DNA from: Opisthocomus hoazin
Lineage: Eukaryota; Chordata; Aves; Opisthocomiformes; Opisthocomidae
Assembly: GCF_030867145.1 (NCBI RefSeq)
Contig: NC_134428.1
Location: forward strand, 20,315,537-20,379,536
Length of the DNA: 64,000 bases
Direction of reading: 5' to 3'
In this document: positions 16,835 to 29,500 of the stretch, in pieces
Layout: the number at the start of each line of letters is the position of its first letter
How positions within the stretch are numbered: position 1 is the first letter of the stretch
Program-made: the position numbers and the translations under genes
The notes under the pieces: model-generated
Databases searched by the model: none
What the model was told of the DNA's origin: nothing
Seen by the model: only the letters and a program-made list of their open reading frames with translations

Positions 16835-19006
16835 TCACCACACTTGGCAACTTCGGATCACTTCCCGTAGAGCTTGTATTCCTTCCATGGTCTTGTCCTT
16901 TAAAGCCATGGCGAGAAGAACAGGTTTGTTCCCAGCTTCCTGAGACACGAACGCCACCAGGTTTTTGGCACAAACATGGACGAGGGGCTGAAAAGCAAAG
17001 GTATACAGATGTACGCTCTCACAGCTGGGAGAGCCCTCCCACACGAGTCAGGAGAGGAGAAGTCTGCAATGACATGCGGCGCGTTGAGAACCTGTCGACA
17101 CTGGACTCTGACTGAGCGGTTCCAACATCACTGGGAACAGACACGGTGTGGCTGGTCAGCAAAGCCAAGCCACAGTATGCAGAACTTTGGAAAGCACTTT
17201 CTCAACCAGCTGAAAAGGGAAGTTTGGACCCATGAGTGACAGCCACCCAGACCACCCTGAAACCACCTAACTGGAGCTGCACTCGAATCCATTTTTGCAC
17301 TGGTTTGGAAAACTTGGAAAGTGGGTACGGAGAATCATTCCTTCCGCTAATCCTCCCACCCAAACTATGTCACCAAATATCAATTATATGAAATGCCATT
17401 GATCAAAATGTTTCTATTTCCATCATAGCCAGATTTCTGAAGAAGTCTCCAAATACAATTTTCTTTTAAAAACTCCTTGCTGAAGAGGGTATGTTCTGCT
17501 GACAAGCTCTGGAAAAAACCTGTTATTTTTGCAATTCCTAGAGACCCCAAAACGGTGTTATATACACAGTCATTGCATGTCATGTGTGAAAGATACGTTG
17601 TTTTTGATTTTAATAGAATAATGAAAACCAGAAATAAGTAGTGAGGCTGAAGGAGGGAAGAAAAGGGATATAATCTTCTTAATGAGGTTCCTTTAATAAG
17701 ACCATCCAGCTTGGTTTTATTTACACCCACAGTTATGTATTTATCAGAAGGATGAGTTTGCCTGATTTTAACTGCCAGTGTGGTTTGGAAGCGTGCATCA
17801 TCACAAATGGGGCTGTTAACGGTGACAAGCAGGAAGGCAGCAAACTACTGAAAGCCTTTTCTTAAAGTTTAGATCAATTAAGTTGATAAAATGATTTAAA
17901 AATAATAAAGTAAACAAAGGCACTTCCCATTTCCAAATAAAACACAAAACCAGCTTGGGAGTGGAGGTGATCAGAACTAGCAGACATCACACCAGGGAAA
18001 GGAAAGTATCTCCCATCCAGAGAAGGAAGGCTGTTGCTGAAGAACATGAACTCCATAAGGGGAAGCCACAGATAGAATCAGGATTTTGTGCTGCTAGAGT
18101 TCTTCTGGTTAAGGTTAACAAGTAATGTTTGATAGCTCCAACCCTGATGGAAAGCCTCATAATCCTGTAGCTGTGTAACTTTCTGTTTTAATAGTTGACT
18201 AGTTGATGCTTTGTGAAATACATTTTCTTCTGCTTGCTTTCTCTCCAGCTTTGTGAAGTGGTCGATAAAAACTCATTTTGTTGAAGCAAAACAAATTAAA
18301 CTTTATCAAGGGTAGGTGCTGGCAGGCACACTTGGGAGAGGGCAACGGAAGTCCATTACGGGACTGGCACAGATTGAGAGGGGTGGGGGTGAGAAAAGGG
18401 ACTTGAAAAGGAAAACAAACTCACTGGAAGAGAAACCCAAAAAAGGTTATCAAAGGCTGCATGTTTGATCTTGCAGCCCTCAAATCAACAGGAGCTTTAT
18501 CAAACCTTCCACGAACACGGTGAAACAATCCATATCCTGTAGGACACAACCCAGCAGATCCCCAAACCACTCACGGTTAGTTAAACTTTCATTACGCCAC
18601 AGAGCAGATGAGCGTGCATACTTTCCTGATGAACCCCTCTTCCCTCAGAAAAGATTTAAAAATTAATCTTACCACTGTGCAAACACCGCTTAACTGCTGT
18701 GATTCATCAACTCCCTGGCAACTTGCACAGCCCCACCTACTACATCTCCCCCTTCTCCTCGCTGCCTGCGCGCTGCGTATCCGCTCTCACCTCATCCTTG
18801 CCCAGGAGCACCTTCGTGGTGAGCGAGGGCCTGCCCACGTTGTCACCGACTGTGTTGGGGTCCACGTAGATGATCGTCCCCATCTTGCCGTACTGGGTGA
18901 CAACCACGAGGACGGAGTTGGAGAACGCCGTGCACACCACCTCCGTGGGGACCCCGTGTACCACCTCCTCCCGCTGCTTGGACGGCACGATGGGACTCGC
19001 TTCCAT
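16835..19006 (-). CDS. PSMG3: PSMG3 (PAC3), proteasome assembly chaperone 3 (2 coding exons)
   Basis: Coding exons are 19006-18791 (residues 1-72) and 16987-16835 (residues 73-122 plus stop TGA). The donor GATGAG|GTGAGA and the acceptor CTTTTCAG|CCCCTC join in phase 0. The product is 122 residues, the same length as human PSMG3. It begins MEASPIVPSKQ and ends LREVIRSCQVW; blocks such as VPTEVVCTAFSN, VVVTQYGKMGT, LTTKVLLGKDE, AKNLVAFVSQEAGN and MEGIQALREVIR match the family throughout. In mammals and yeast this small cytosolic protein pairs with PSMG4/PAC4 and scaffolds the alpha ring of the 20S proteasome, leaving before maturation. The frame is intact. The ATG follows a good acceptor, TTTCTCCGTAG|CG, so the 5' UTR is spliced and the promoter lies in the CpG island at 19.4-19.9 kb. 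The 1.8-kb intron contains no recognisable gene. Confidence 0.96.
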
Positions 19007-19035
19007 CGCTACGGAGAAACAACAACAATAAAATA

Positions 19036-19185
19036 ACGTTAGATTAAAAACACGGACCACAGGCTATAAAACCCCCAAATCCTTCACGTTAGATTAAAAA
19101 AACAGACCACAGGCTATCAAAACCCCGAATCCTTCACATTACACTAAAAACACGGACCACAGGCTATAAACACCCGGAATCCTTC
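19036..19185. repeat. Three tandem copies of a 50-bp unit in the PSMG3 5' UTR intron
   Basis: Copies at 19036-19085, 19086-19135 and 19136-19185 each have exactly 50 bases and no net gaps. Each contains the core ACCACAGGCTAT and ends AATCCTTC. The copies differ at only a few positions. They lie about 30 bases upstream (in minus-strand sense) of the acceptor before the PSMG3 start codon, so they occupy the region where branch points are expected. Confidence 0.95.
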
Positions 19186-19379
19186 CCTTCATTTCAAATA
19201 GGTTAAGCTGATTTCGGAGCACAAAAGCATCTGGAGGTGTGAGTCTGGGAAGGAACAACGGTCAACACCCACGTCCCCGACTGGGAGGGGGAATTTAACC
19301 GCCCCACAGCAACGGCCCGCACACCCCCCCCCCCGCACGAACAAGCTGCCATTCGCAGGGTTTCGTGCTAAAGGCTTCA

Positions 19380-19920
19380 CAGCGATCGCACCTCCGGAGC
19401 GGGCCGAGCCCGACCCGCCGCGCCGCGCCCTCCCTCGCAGCCTTCCCGGTCGCCGGCACCGACGGGGAGACCCCCGAGCCCCTCAGGCCTGGCGCTTCCT
19501 GAGGGAAACAGCAGCCCCCGCGCCGGGCCGCGGCCGAGCCTGAGGAGAGGCCCCCGCCGCCGCTCCCCGCCCGGGCCCGCCCCGGCGGAAGCGAAGCCTC
19601 TGCCCTCCCTCCCCCGGCGCGGAGAGATGGCGCAGGGCCGCCGCCATCCTCCCCTCCCCGCAGCGCCGCGCCGCCATTATCCGCTCACGCCAGCTGCAGC
19701 GCCCCCCCTCGCCTCAGGGGCACGGGCGGCACCGGGCCCCGCGCGCCTCAGGGGCATGGCGAGGGCCGGGCCCCTGCCCCCGGCCCGCCCTCCTCGCCCA
19801 TTCTCTGCCCGGTTTCTGCCCGGTTCACACCGGGTCCCATCGTGTGTGGGGGAATGTCGCACGGGAGGAGCCGCACCTGTGGCCGTGAGGGAGCGGCGTG
19901 TGCCCCTCCTCAGGCCCTTG
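19380..19920 (-). promoter_or_regulatory. PSMG3: CpG island, PSMG3 promoter and probable first exon
   Basis: A very CpG-rich block begins about 380 bases upstream of the PSMG3 coding start. A minus-strand donor CCGGAG|GTGCGA (exon end at about 19392) can join the acceptor at 19008, which would give a non-coding first exon beginning near 19.6-19.7 kb. There is no TATA box that I can see, typical of a housekeeping gene. Three YY1-type GCCGCCAT/ATGGCG motifs cluster at 19627-19680. The island extends well past the probable start site towards the plus-strand side, so divergent non-coding transcription is possible, as reported for the human locus (PSMG3-AS1). Confidence 0.75.
19627..19680. promoter_or_regulatory. 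Cluster of three YY1-type motifs
   Basis: ATGGCG at 19627-19632 (one orientation), and GCCGCCATCC near 19639-19648 and GCCGCCATTA near 19670-19679 (the other). YY1 motifs of this kind often sit just downstream of the start sites of housekeeping genes. Confidence 0.5.
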
Positions 19921-19929
19921 AGGGCCCAG

Positions 19930-22900
19930 GGTGAACGTGGGGGGCTGGAGGCAGGCTGCTAAGTTTGATCTTTTTTTTTTTGTTTTTTGCTTTTCTCCCC
20001 AGTTTCAGATGGGATGCAACCGCTTTTGCCCACTGGGTGTTGCTGGGCCGCACTTCAAGCCCTCGAGCGTGCTTTCCCCTCAAAACAAGGCTACGCTTGG
20101 GGTGTTGGAGCAGCCTTGTGCCCCGCTGTCACAGGCCGGCCGGTCTCGCGCCTCACTGCCAATGGGACACCGATGGGCGCCGAAAGGCTCCTCCACGCGT
20201 GGCCCAGCTCCATCGTGAGGGAAGCGTGGGGCTGACGGGGGATGGCGGCCGCCTGATGGTGCTGGAACGGGAGATGAGGACATCTGCGCAAAGGTGCAGA
20301 GAGAAATGTTTGTGTCCCGTGAGCAATACAGGCAAACACTGGTTTCTCTTAATTGCATACGGTTAACTCAGTGGTAATTTGTTTTCTTGGAAATGCTGGT
20401 ACGCATGAATAATAATTGTGTGTACGAAGTTACACAAACCTCTGAAAACTGGGGTTTCTCACAGGTGTGCACCCTTCCAGACTTCTGCAATTGCCGCATT
20501 CAAAGTAACGCTCCAAACCTTCATGTCTAAGTGCTAGGTCTCCTTTAGTGTCATTCCCACCACACAGAAAATAGCCCGGCTGTGGCTGCAGCAACAGCTA
20601 CCTGAGTTGTGGGTTGTCTGTTCAGGTAACATCTCTTAAGGACCTCATGAATGTTTTTTTGCTTTGCATTGAAAGTTTCAACAAAACTTAGCTACAGCAA
20701 GAGGACGTATGCTTTGTGCTGAGAATCCTTGAAGACACCATTAGAGAGCAGCAGAGGTCCACGGAAAAGCTTTTAATTCACTAGGTTATTCTTGTGGTTA
20801 ATTTAAACAGGGAGGCTTGATACTTTTTCAGCACTCCTTGCAATTTGGCAAATAGTCTGTTTTCCAGCACTGTGAAAAAACAACATTCCTCTTTCTTGCT
20901 TACCATAATCACTCGAGACTTTGCCTGTTTGAAGGAGATAATAGCAGCTCTTGTCAGTAAAGCCTCCTGACTCATAGAGAAGTTTATTCCTGCTCTGCCT
21001 TCTCCGGAGAGTAATTTTACTTCAGGAAACACAAAGGCCCAGATTCTTCCTGCCATCCTTGCCAGCATCCATTTTATTTTTAACATGACAGGAGGACAAA
21101 GAGTCCACTCTAGTTCGGATTTACATGGAAATACTGTACTTCACTGGTTTTCATCAGTTTAGGACAAGAGAGTTATCTTTAACAGGTTCAATCGATTGGA
21201 TGTCTCCTTTTGGGATGGAGCTGAGGTGGGGTAGAGCAAACTTGAGAAGCAGGTGGCAAGAGCACTGAATCTTCATCACTGAAAGTAAACACATCAAAAA
21301 AAAAAAAGGACTGAGGAGAAGGCGCCTATTGTCTGTGTGACTGAGGCAGGGGATGGAGATTTGAGAATACACGCCGTGACAGATAATGGGACCTTTCCCA
21401 AGGGGTCTGTCTGCCTGTCACCTGCCTCCCAGCATTTTCTGCCTGAGAAGGACATGTGTCTGTACTCATACTCCTGTTACCTGTAACACTTTTCCTCCAA
21501 AGATCCCTAATCAGATTGCAAACATTATTACATTTAGCTTCATAAACTCTCTTTTGACATAACAGATTGTTAATATACCCCACTTTACGCTCTGAGGGAA
21601 ATAAAGAACTGAGACAGACGGCAGTTCAGAGCCATCAAATCCTCGACTGGAGATTCTGCAGGATTTCAGGATCCCTTCTTCCACTCCCATGCACTCGCTG
21701 CTGAAGAAACATAAGCCGTGCATGTCGCTATCTCAATTACCAGACAAAATCAATGACTGTGCAGCCCTATGCTTTGACAAGAAAAACTACCCATAATATT
21801 GCAGCTTTATACCTTTAGCATTATTTATGTGAGCAGTTTCCTACTGCTCTTCTTTTTAAACTGCTTAAGTGCCTCTGTGTGTGTAGACTGGAAGGAGGCT
21901 GCTTTTTATAATAGTCTTTGCATTTATCTGAACTGGTTTTATAGAGCAAATGCGTAAGATCCACAGAGCATCAGAAATGTTTCCCACTTCTCTCAAAAAC
22001 TAGATACACAGTGTTTCAGGACATCCATTAATAATCCCTGCTCTTGGGAGCGCCTAGCTATCAAAGTGCTGGGTTGGTTTATTAGTTTACAGGTTATTAC
22101 TTCCCTAGTTTAGATTTCTCTCTTGTATCTTTTATGATGCAGAATATAGACTGCGAGCTGGAACCTCAGGTGCAGCTGGGCTCTGGGCTGCGCAGCCAAG
22201 GAGAGCGGAAAGGAATTAGTTTGCTCCCTGATGCGGGAGCTGCTTGGGAATTGTTCTGACCCTTGTTATAAATCAGGTATGTGAAGCAGAGCTGCCTTTT
22301 AAGTATGTTCCTCTGGCCAGACAATATTAGAGTGCTCCTCTTCCCTTTTTACTGTCACAGCAAGGTCGGGGGGCTGTGGGTGGTGTGGGGTGGCGTGAGC
22401 ACTCGCTCCATGGGGCTGCTGTGTCAAAGGAGTAGGAGGGGTAGCAGAAATCCACCTGCTGGTGCTTTCAAGTGGTTCCCACTGCATTTAAATAGAGTCT
22501 GGCAGCGGTGGTGTTCAGAAAATGCTACTGAATTGAGGCCCTTGGGGAAGTGGGTAGAGGAGCATATCTGGGGCCGTTCTCAAAGACGAGCTTTAGCCCC
22601 AGAAGCCAAGTCCTTGGCTGGCTCTCTCTGCAGTCAGTGGAGAGAGGCTTTGTCATTGCTTGGTGCAAAGTGGAAACACAACTTTGAACTTGTCTTTCCA
22701 CAGTCAGGAGTTAAGCCTGCTGTGGCTGGAGTTGGCTGTTCTGTCTCCTGGTTTCTAGATCTCAGCCTGACATAGGTATGGGCCTGCCAAACATGACCAA
22801 AATCCAACTGCTCCAGCACATGGACAGAAACGGGACATTGGGTTTGCAGGGAAACCTGATGTTAAAATATGAGCAGCTGAGGAGTTCAGATGTGCCCAGG

Positions 22901-22969
22901 GTTAGATGATAGCTGAACAGCATTCTCAGAGTTAAAGCTCTGAGGGTCTCTTTTTACGTGCTCAGATTG
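19930..22969. other. Non-coding stretch upstream of PSMG3
   Basis: No exon that I recognise. Short open frames occur on both strands but lack family resemblance. The sequence becomes AT-richer away from the CpG island. Confidence 0.5.
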
Positions 22970-23257
22970 TCATAGAATCATAGAATCATTCAGGTTGGAA
23001 AAGACCTCTAGGATCATCAAATCCAACTGTCAACCCATCACCACCAGGCCTGCTAAACCATGTCCCGAAGTGCCACATCTACATGTTTTTTGAACACCTC
23101 CAGGGATGGTGACTCCACCACTTCCCTGGGCAGCCCGTTCCAATGCTTCACAACTCTTTCAGTAAAGAAATTTTTCCTAACATCCAATCTAAACCTCCCA
23201 TGATGCATCTTGAGGCGATTTCCTCTCGTCCTATCACTGGTCACTTGGGAGAAGAAG
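22970..23257 (-). mobile_element. CR1 LINE, 5'-truncated 3' end
   Basis: The plus strand starts with TCATAGAATCATAGAATCA, the complement of the tandem 8-bp CR1 tail, followed by TTCAGGTTGGAAAAGACCTC, the well-known 3' UTR of avian CR1. Reading the minus strand, an unbroken frame gives the C-terminus of the CR1 ORF2 product with the motifs [36 protein letters not shown] and VDVALRDMV. The element is truncated on its 5' side, beginning somewhere near 23257-23310. CR1 inserts without clear target duplications, so its 5' edge is uncertain. The copy has few mutations in the readable part, suggesting moderate age. Confidence 0.95.
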
Positions 23258-26058
23258 GAAGGTGAGGGGATTCTGCCTCTTCCGTGCATTGGTCCCTTTT
23301 CTGTGCTCCCTAGGATAACGAGTAGTATCATTTCTTGTTCTGAGGTACAAGTCTAAGAGGTTTGCTTTGTTCTTAAGTTGTCCACACAGCTCTTATTGTA
23401 TGGGACATCTCGTATTTCATTCATTGCATGAGTAAGAGGAAGGCTAAGCCAATCAATCAGGCATTGCATAACCACTCTAAGCTATTTAGTTGTTCATTAA
23501 ACCTTTTTTTCCCCAGTGTAGAATTCAGCCGGAAAAAAACAACAATCTTTTGAGAAAAAAAACAAACATAAAGCTCAAACCCAAATTGTTCCCCCTCTGT
23601 GTGAGCTGCACTCAGCTGCACATCTGAAATGGAAATGCCGGATGTCTTTGCATGCCTGAGACTGTCAAGTCATGCTATTGTCTTGTTTTCTTGCGTTTGC
23701 AACTTAGCAAGAAAACAATATAGGAATGTTCATTAATGTCTGTGTAAATAGTAACTGCCCACATATGAACACTAAGCATATTTTCTTGCGAAAGCTCACT
23801 GTGCAGGGTAGGATTTAAAAACATGGCAGTAAGCCAGCACACTCTGGCTGGGCCTGGAAACGTCTAGGTAGCAATTTGACTGGAGCTCTCTGGAAGTTGT
23901 TTTTTTTTTTGTCAGATTTAGCGACCTATAAATAGAGGAGTACTCCAGCCCTTGTAGAACTTTGTTATGCTGTGTCATTTGTGTTTTCTGAGCTGCTGTG
24001 CAGGCTGGGGTAGAAGGACAGAGGATCCATGGAACTGGGCTGAGAAAGGAGCTCCCTTCGTGCTGGGGGAGGGTATCAGAAGGGGGCTACTGCTGAAATT
24101 GCAGAGCCTGGCAAAAGTGAGGCAAGTCACACCTACAGAGGGACGTTGCTGATAACAGTTTCTTGGGTGCTTGATCTCGAACAGCAGTAGTTTTCATATA
24201 TTCAGTACCTTTAAAACCAGCAGATCCTACAGTTCTTTGCAAAAAATATCCAGAAATCATTTCAACAACCACTGAAATGAAAATGACATTCTGGAAACGT
24301 GTTAAATGCATCTCCAGAATAGCTCCAGGCTACCTAGGAGAGTTATAAGAGCTCCAGCTACCTATAAGAGTCAGGATTACATCATGCAGTCAACCTGGTG
24401 CTGTCTAATGATAATTTTATCCCCAAGATTTATCATGAGATAACAGCTGGCTGTACTGGACACTGCAGCCAGGGGGTATGGAGCAGACAGAGTCATCGTG
24501 AGGCGAGATTGAGTTTGAGTGCTGTTTACATAATTTTCGTTTGTCAAATAACAGCCGTACATAGATCATGACCATGACAGCGCCTGTGGATGGTATCATC
24601 CATCAACAGATCCACCCTGTGAACAGCAGAAGCTTTGCATTACTGGAATGGCTGAAGAAATTATTTCCATGGATCAGTAAAGACAGCAGTAATTGCCATA
24701 AAGCTCACTATAGTTTATGCAGGAGTTTTTCAGTTTCTCGTGGTGGTCTGTCAGATGAAAGGCAGCGTGCAAATGGAGTGGATTGTAAAAATAATTGGGG
24801 CATAGCTTCTAAGAACAAAACTCATACTGCTCTGTCCCTAAGAAGTGTGAAAGCACAGAAAATAACAACATGGCTCTTGCAGAAGCAACAAGAGAATGTC
24901 AGAATATTAGTATGATGCTAATAGTATAGTCAGTTGTATAAATCACTTAATTGTGACAGCAAATGAAATAGTGTTGTTGTCTAGAATTTGCCCATAGTTA
25001 AAATGATGTATCTTGACGAGACAAATGCCTTGTGCGCTGCCGGTAATAAATTAGCTCCTCTTTCAAGTGAGAAAACAATTAAAAACTTGGTTGAAAAGGT
25101 CATATTTTCTCTGTGGCCACTGATCCCTCAAACTCTGGAAATAATAAAGTGTTTCTAATAGTTGTTCATTATTACACAGTTGAAAGAGGAAAAATCCGTT
25201 GTCTCATTATGTTCAAGACAGTTATGAAATTGCACTGGGAATATTTGAAAATGTAAGAGGCATATAACCAAATGGTTTCAACTTTGACAATGTATCATCA
25301 TTTGCAGTTCATAATGCTGCTGTTAACTTTGGGAGATATCAGTCAGTGCACACAGTGGAAAATGAGAATAAATATTTACTTTTCATTTATATGCTGCATA
25401 AATAACAGCAAAGTATGCAGTAGACAGGTCATGAGTTGATTTTGAGGGTTGTGTAGCATAGGTTTCAGAATTACAGGAGGTATTCATTTTGCAAAACTTA
25501 AATATGTGGAAATACTTAGGCATTTCCCGACAAAGTGGGAAACTCTGTGCCTTGCCAATGAAACAATAACAAAATGATTGCTTGGTATTATGAATTACTC
25601 TTGAATATCAAGTGAAGATTGGCCCCATCTGATTTTTAAGTTCTTTATAGATGTTGAAGATGGAGATGGTGGAAATGCCTGGTGTCTGAATGCATCCTCT
25701 TTTCTAGTACATTGAATTCACCTATGAGAGTAGATTGGAAATACATTTATGAGGAATATTGTGATTTGAAAGATTTGTGAGCCATGTGCATATGCTGCAG
25801 GAACTGGTGTTTAGAAGTGCTTCAAATCCTAGTTATCTCAATTTTAGAAAACTTGTAGAGTTTATTACATCTAATCCTGTCTCTAGAGAGTAATAAAATA
25901 AATGTTTTGTCTTGGAAGCAGATTTAACATTTCAGAAACCTGCAAAATGTTGAGTCTGTTAAAGCTGAAGTTTGAAGTTAATTTTAACTGACCACATAAA
26001 TTATTTTATGAATCAACATAAAAAGAAATAAGTACTGAAATTGTTTGTTAGTGCCGTT

Positions 26059-26565
26059 CTAAGTAATGAACTGAAGTTTGTGATAATTGAATTGTGCATT
26101 TGATGGACAGTGCAACTGTACTCTTAGGAGAAAAATACAATTACATACTGGGGGAAATGTCATTAAAATAAAGTATTGTCCCTTATTTCGCAGGTGCGTA
26201 TCTATCTCCTGTTTCTGTACAAGAAACAAGATAATCAAGAAAAGCAGATGTGCTATCAACTCCTTAAGTTTCATCCTGGAAATGAGGTTGGAATATTCCA
26301 TAAGGAAATCAATGTCATTTTCCCACTGTCTTCTGTCTCTGTAAGAAATGCTCTGCCTAAGTCCTTCTCTGCTCTGCACTTGCAATACTTCTGTTTCTCT
26401 AGGCAACTCTAGGCTGAGCTCATGTTTTTCTCTTAACTTCATGTGAGCCTCCTTTCCTGTCTCTTCCAAGAGCATTTTGGAACCAGTTTGCACTGAAACC
26501 CTAGGATCAGAGAACACTGGGGGATTAGGTTTAAACTTGTTAAACTGAATTAACACTCCTGCCAC
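26059..26565 (-). other. Unassigned open reading frame, about 168 codons
   Basis: A long open frame in an AT-rich region where stops should be frequent. The first codon of the open stretch is GTG; the first ATG is at residue 31 (start KMLLEETGK), leaving about 138 codons. The middle is rich in charged residues and a hydrophobic run (LIAHLLFLIILFLV) lies around residue 105-118. I do not recognise a family and see no flanking gene structure, so it may be chance or the remains of a decayed gene. Confidence 0.15.
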
Positions 26566-29500
26566 ATGATTCTGGCCTGTGCCAGTCCTTCTAATCTTGT
26601 TCAGAGTTTAGGATAATTTGTTTAGTAGTGCTGATCAGCTGGAGGTTAATTCAATTGGACTTTGGTTATTTATTCATGCCCGGATTTGCTAAGTGTCACA
26701 GCAGATACATGAGGTCTCTGTTACAGTTATGAGACGGCTTCATTAGTGTGACGGAAGAGTCCATCTGGATGACTTCCTTTCCTCACTGCAATAACTGCCT
26801 GTCAAGGCTCTTTCCGGTGGAAGAAACCCTTACATAACATCTCCCTTCCATTTGTGTCGCAAACATATTTATTACAACTTAAAATGCATTTCTCTGTTCT
26901 GATTGCTGGGATTGCCAATAATCGTTCTCAGGATCTCAGTAGTAATCCAGCTCTACATTTTAAATTGACGTCAGGATTTAAAAGAAAAGTACAAATGTGT
27001 TTTAAAAGCCATTTATTATTAATAAGTGTTTTCATGCAGTATTTTAGTCCTGCTCACTTCAAGGTCCACTTTACCCATCAGTGAAATGCAGCCAGTGCCA
27101 TGGTGGAACATGGTCAGTCTTTTAGACTGTCCAGAATTAACTACCCAGAAATGGAAGACAAAAAGGAAGAAGAAAATTGCATCCTGCTGAAAACTGTGGA
27201 GGAATTTAGGTTGGCAGAACGTTGTTACTTGAACTGGAATGTGGCCAGGACACCAGGATTAATGTTAGCACAAAATGCCACTTGATTGCAAGCGTTCGGA
27301 TAACCTTGGATGAAAGTCTTATCTGAAAAGAGGCTCTTCTGACAGAATAAGGCTCCCTGATATTGGCTGGGACTTTGGTTCAGGGTTGACTCAGAATTTT
27401 TGCTATTTGCTTCAGCAGTTTTTGAATGGGGCAGCTCTTGAATGGTAACAGATCTCCCCTTCGCAGCCTGCAGCACAGCAGATAATTTCCCAGAGAGGAT
27501 TCCATGTAGGATGATGTCTCTTTTTAGAGATGTTTCCTGATATATCATGCAAACATTACAAAAAGGAGCCTGAAGGGATGCTTGTTCGGGAATGGTCCTG
27601 AAGATTAGAAGACAAGAAAAATGTTCAGTACTGAGAAGTCACCTGGCCAAGCTGAGCTTCTGTGGCCATATAGATGTGGAATAGCTACTTATGTCATGGA
27701 GTTACTCCTGAGCAAAAAAGAACAGCATTTGCCTCATTTTTGTTTTATTCTCCTCTTTGAGTGTTTCTACTGTCACTCCTCTAATAAATGTTATGGGTGG
27801 TGCTGGTAGAACTAGGTGGTGCCCAGTGAAAGCTTTGGTGATTAAGCGCAGCATTAATCAAAACTTCTTCTCTTGCTCTCAGTTTTTCAATTAAATTGTA
27901 AATCTGTGCTGAGGAACAACCATTAACTTCCAGGGAGTGAGAAATGTTCCCACGTGTTTGGCCTTCTTCAGAAAACCCTGTCACAGTTACATACTGTGAA
28001 ATATGGTTTCTGATGGACCAGTGTTCCCAAAACCAGCTGGGACCTGCACTACAACTCAGCATTCTTTGCAGAAGTTTATTTGCTGTTGACTTGGAAGCCA
28101 AGCTAGAGCTTTTGGGAGGAGTTGCTACTTATCTACACAAAAATGCAACATGGGTCCCGCAGCGTCAGCTTGAACAGAGAAGCTGGAAAGAGCAGGACTA
28201 AGAGAAAAATTTGTCAGGGCCCATATTTGCCACCAGATGAGTGACCTGCTGGGGCGTTTGATATTTCTTGCCCTGGTGCTGGGGCTTGCATGCCTGCGTG
28301 GTAAAAGGAAAGCATCCAGGGACCATGTCAAGGCAGCCCTCCGTAAATTATGAAAGGTTCTGTATCTTCAAAAAGCCAGTGTGTGTTCCCAAGATACAGG
28401 ATCCCTGTCTGGAGGAGAAAGAGCAACTCCATCTCTGTGGGTGCTTTCCTGACACCGCAGGAATTCTGTGCAAAGGGAACAACCCTTACAGGGCTGTATG
28501 TCAGCTGCATGTGCGGTTAAGCTGTATGTGAGCGTGGGACTTGCTTTGCTATTTGTTATTGATATCAAAACCCATCAGTACTGTTATGTGGAGTGAATCT
28601 GACCTAGGCTGTTTTGTAAATGGACCCATTTTCCACCCTACCCAAGCCCCACCGAGGTTTGTGCTTGTTTTCCATGGGAAGTCACTGATTGTCCCCTCTC
28701 CTCCAGCCCAGCCTTCCATTCCTCTCATGCAGCACCTTGGACTTGTACGTGAGCCAAGAAATGATTCGCCTAAGAATTCACTTCATTTAATATTCCTCTT
28801 CCCTCTCTTCATTATTTTTCATTTATAGGTTAAACAGCATCTGAGATGCTTAGTGCTTTCCCTGACTTCACTTTGACGAGATAAACTTTTAAATTAAACA
28901 TTTTCATTCCCCCCTCCTTCCATTTGAGGGTTACTGTATAATTCTGTATTTTAAGAAAAACAGCAAACAGAGGAGTAATCACAGACGCATTTTGCTGAGA
29001 AGAGATAGATGGCCTGACATAAAGGGTTGAACATACTATTCCACAGATATCCCTGCATCTGACAAAATAGGCCAGACTCGTTCTTTATGTAGCTCCACCA
29101 GGGGTGAACAAGACCCAAGGGCTGTAAGGAAGACCACGTGCTGACATTTTGTTTCATCAAGTCCCTGGAACATTGAATATGCTCTTGATATGCAAGAGTA
29201 GGCTGAAATCTGCAATCAGCTCCACGAGTGTAATTGAATCTGAGTCAGGAGAAGTGACACCTGCGTGATGAAGAAGGGCATTCATTACGCTCTGTTCAGG
29301 TCTGTACCATACTGCTTGTGTGGACAGAGTTCTGCATGTACTGTCTCGAGCTGAGGGATCACACAATCATGCTCCAACTATCATTTCCTATATATATATT
29401 TCTACTACGTGCCGGACATCTCAATGCTATGCTGATGAATGCATAAGCACACACCATCCTTTCTAAATATCTGCTCTATACATGTGCATCAGCTAAGAGA

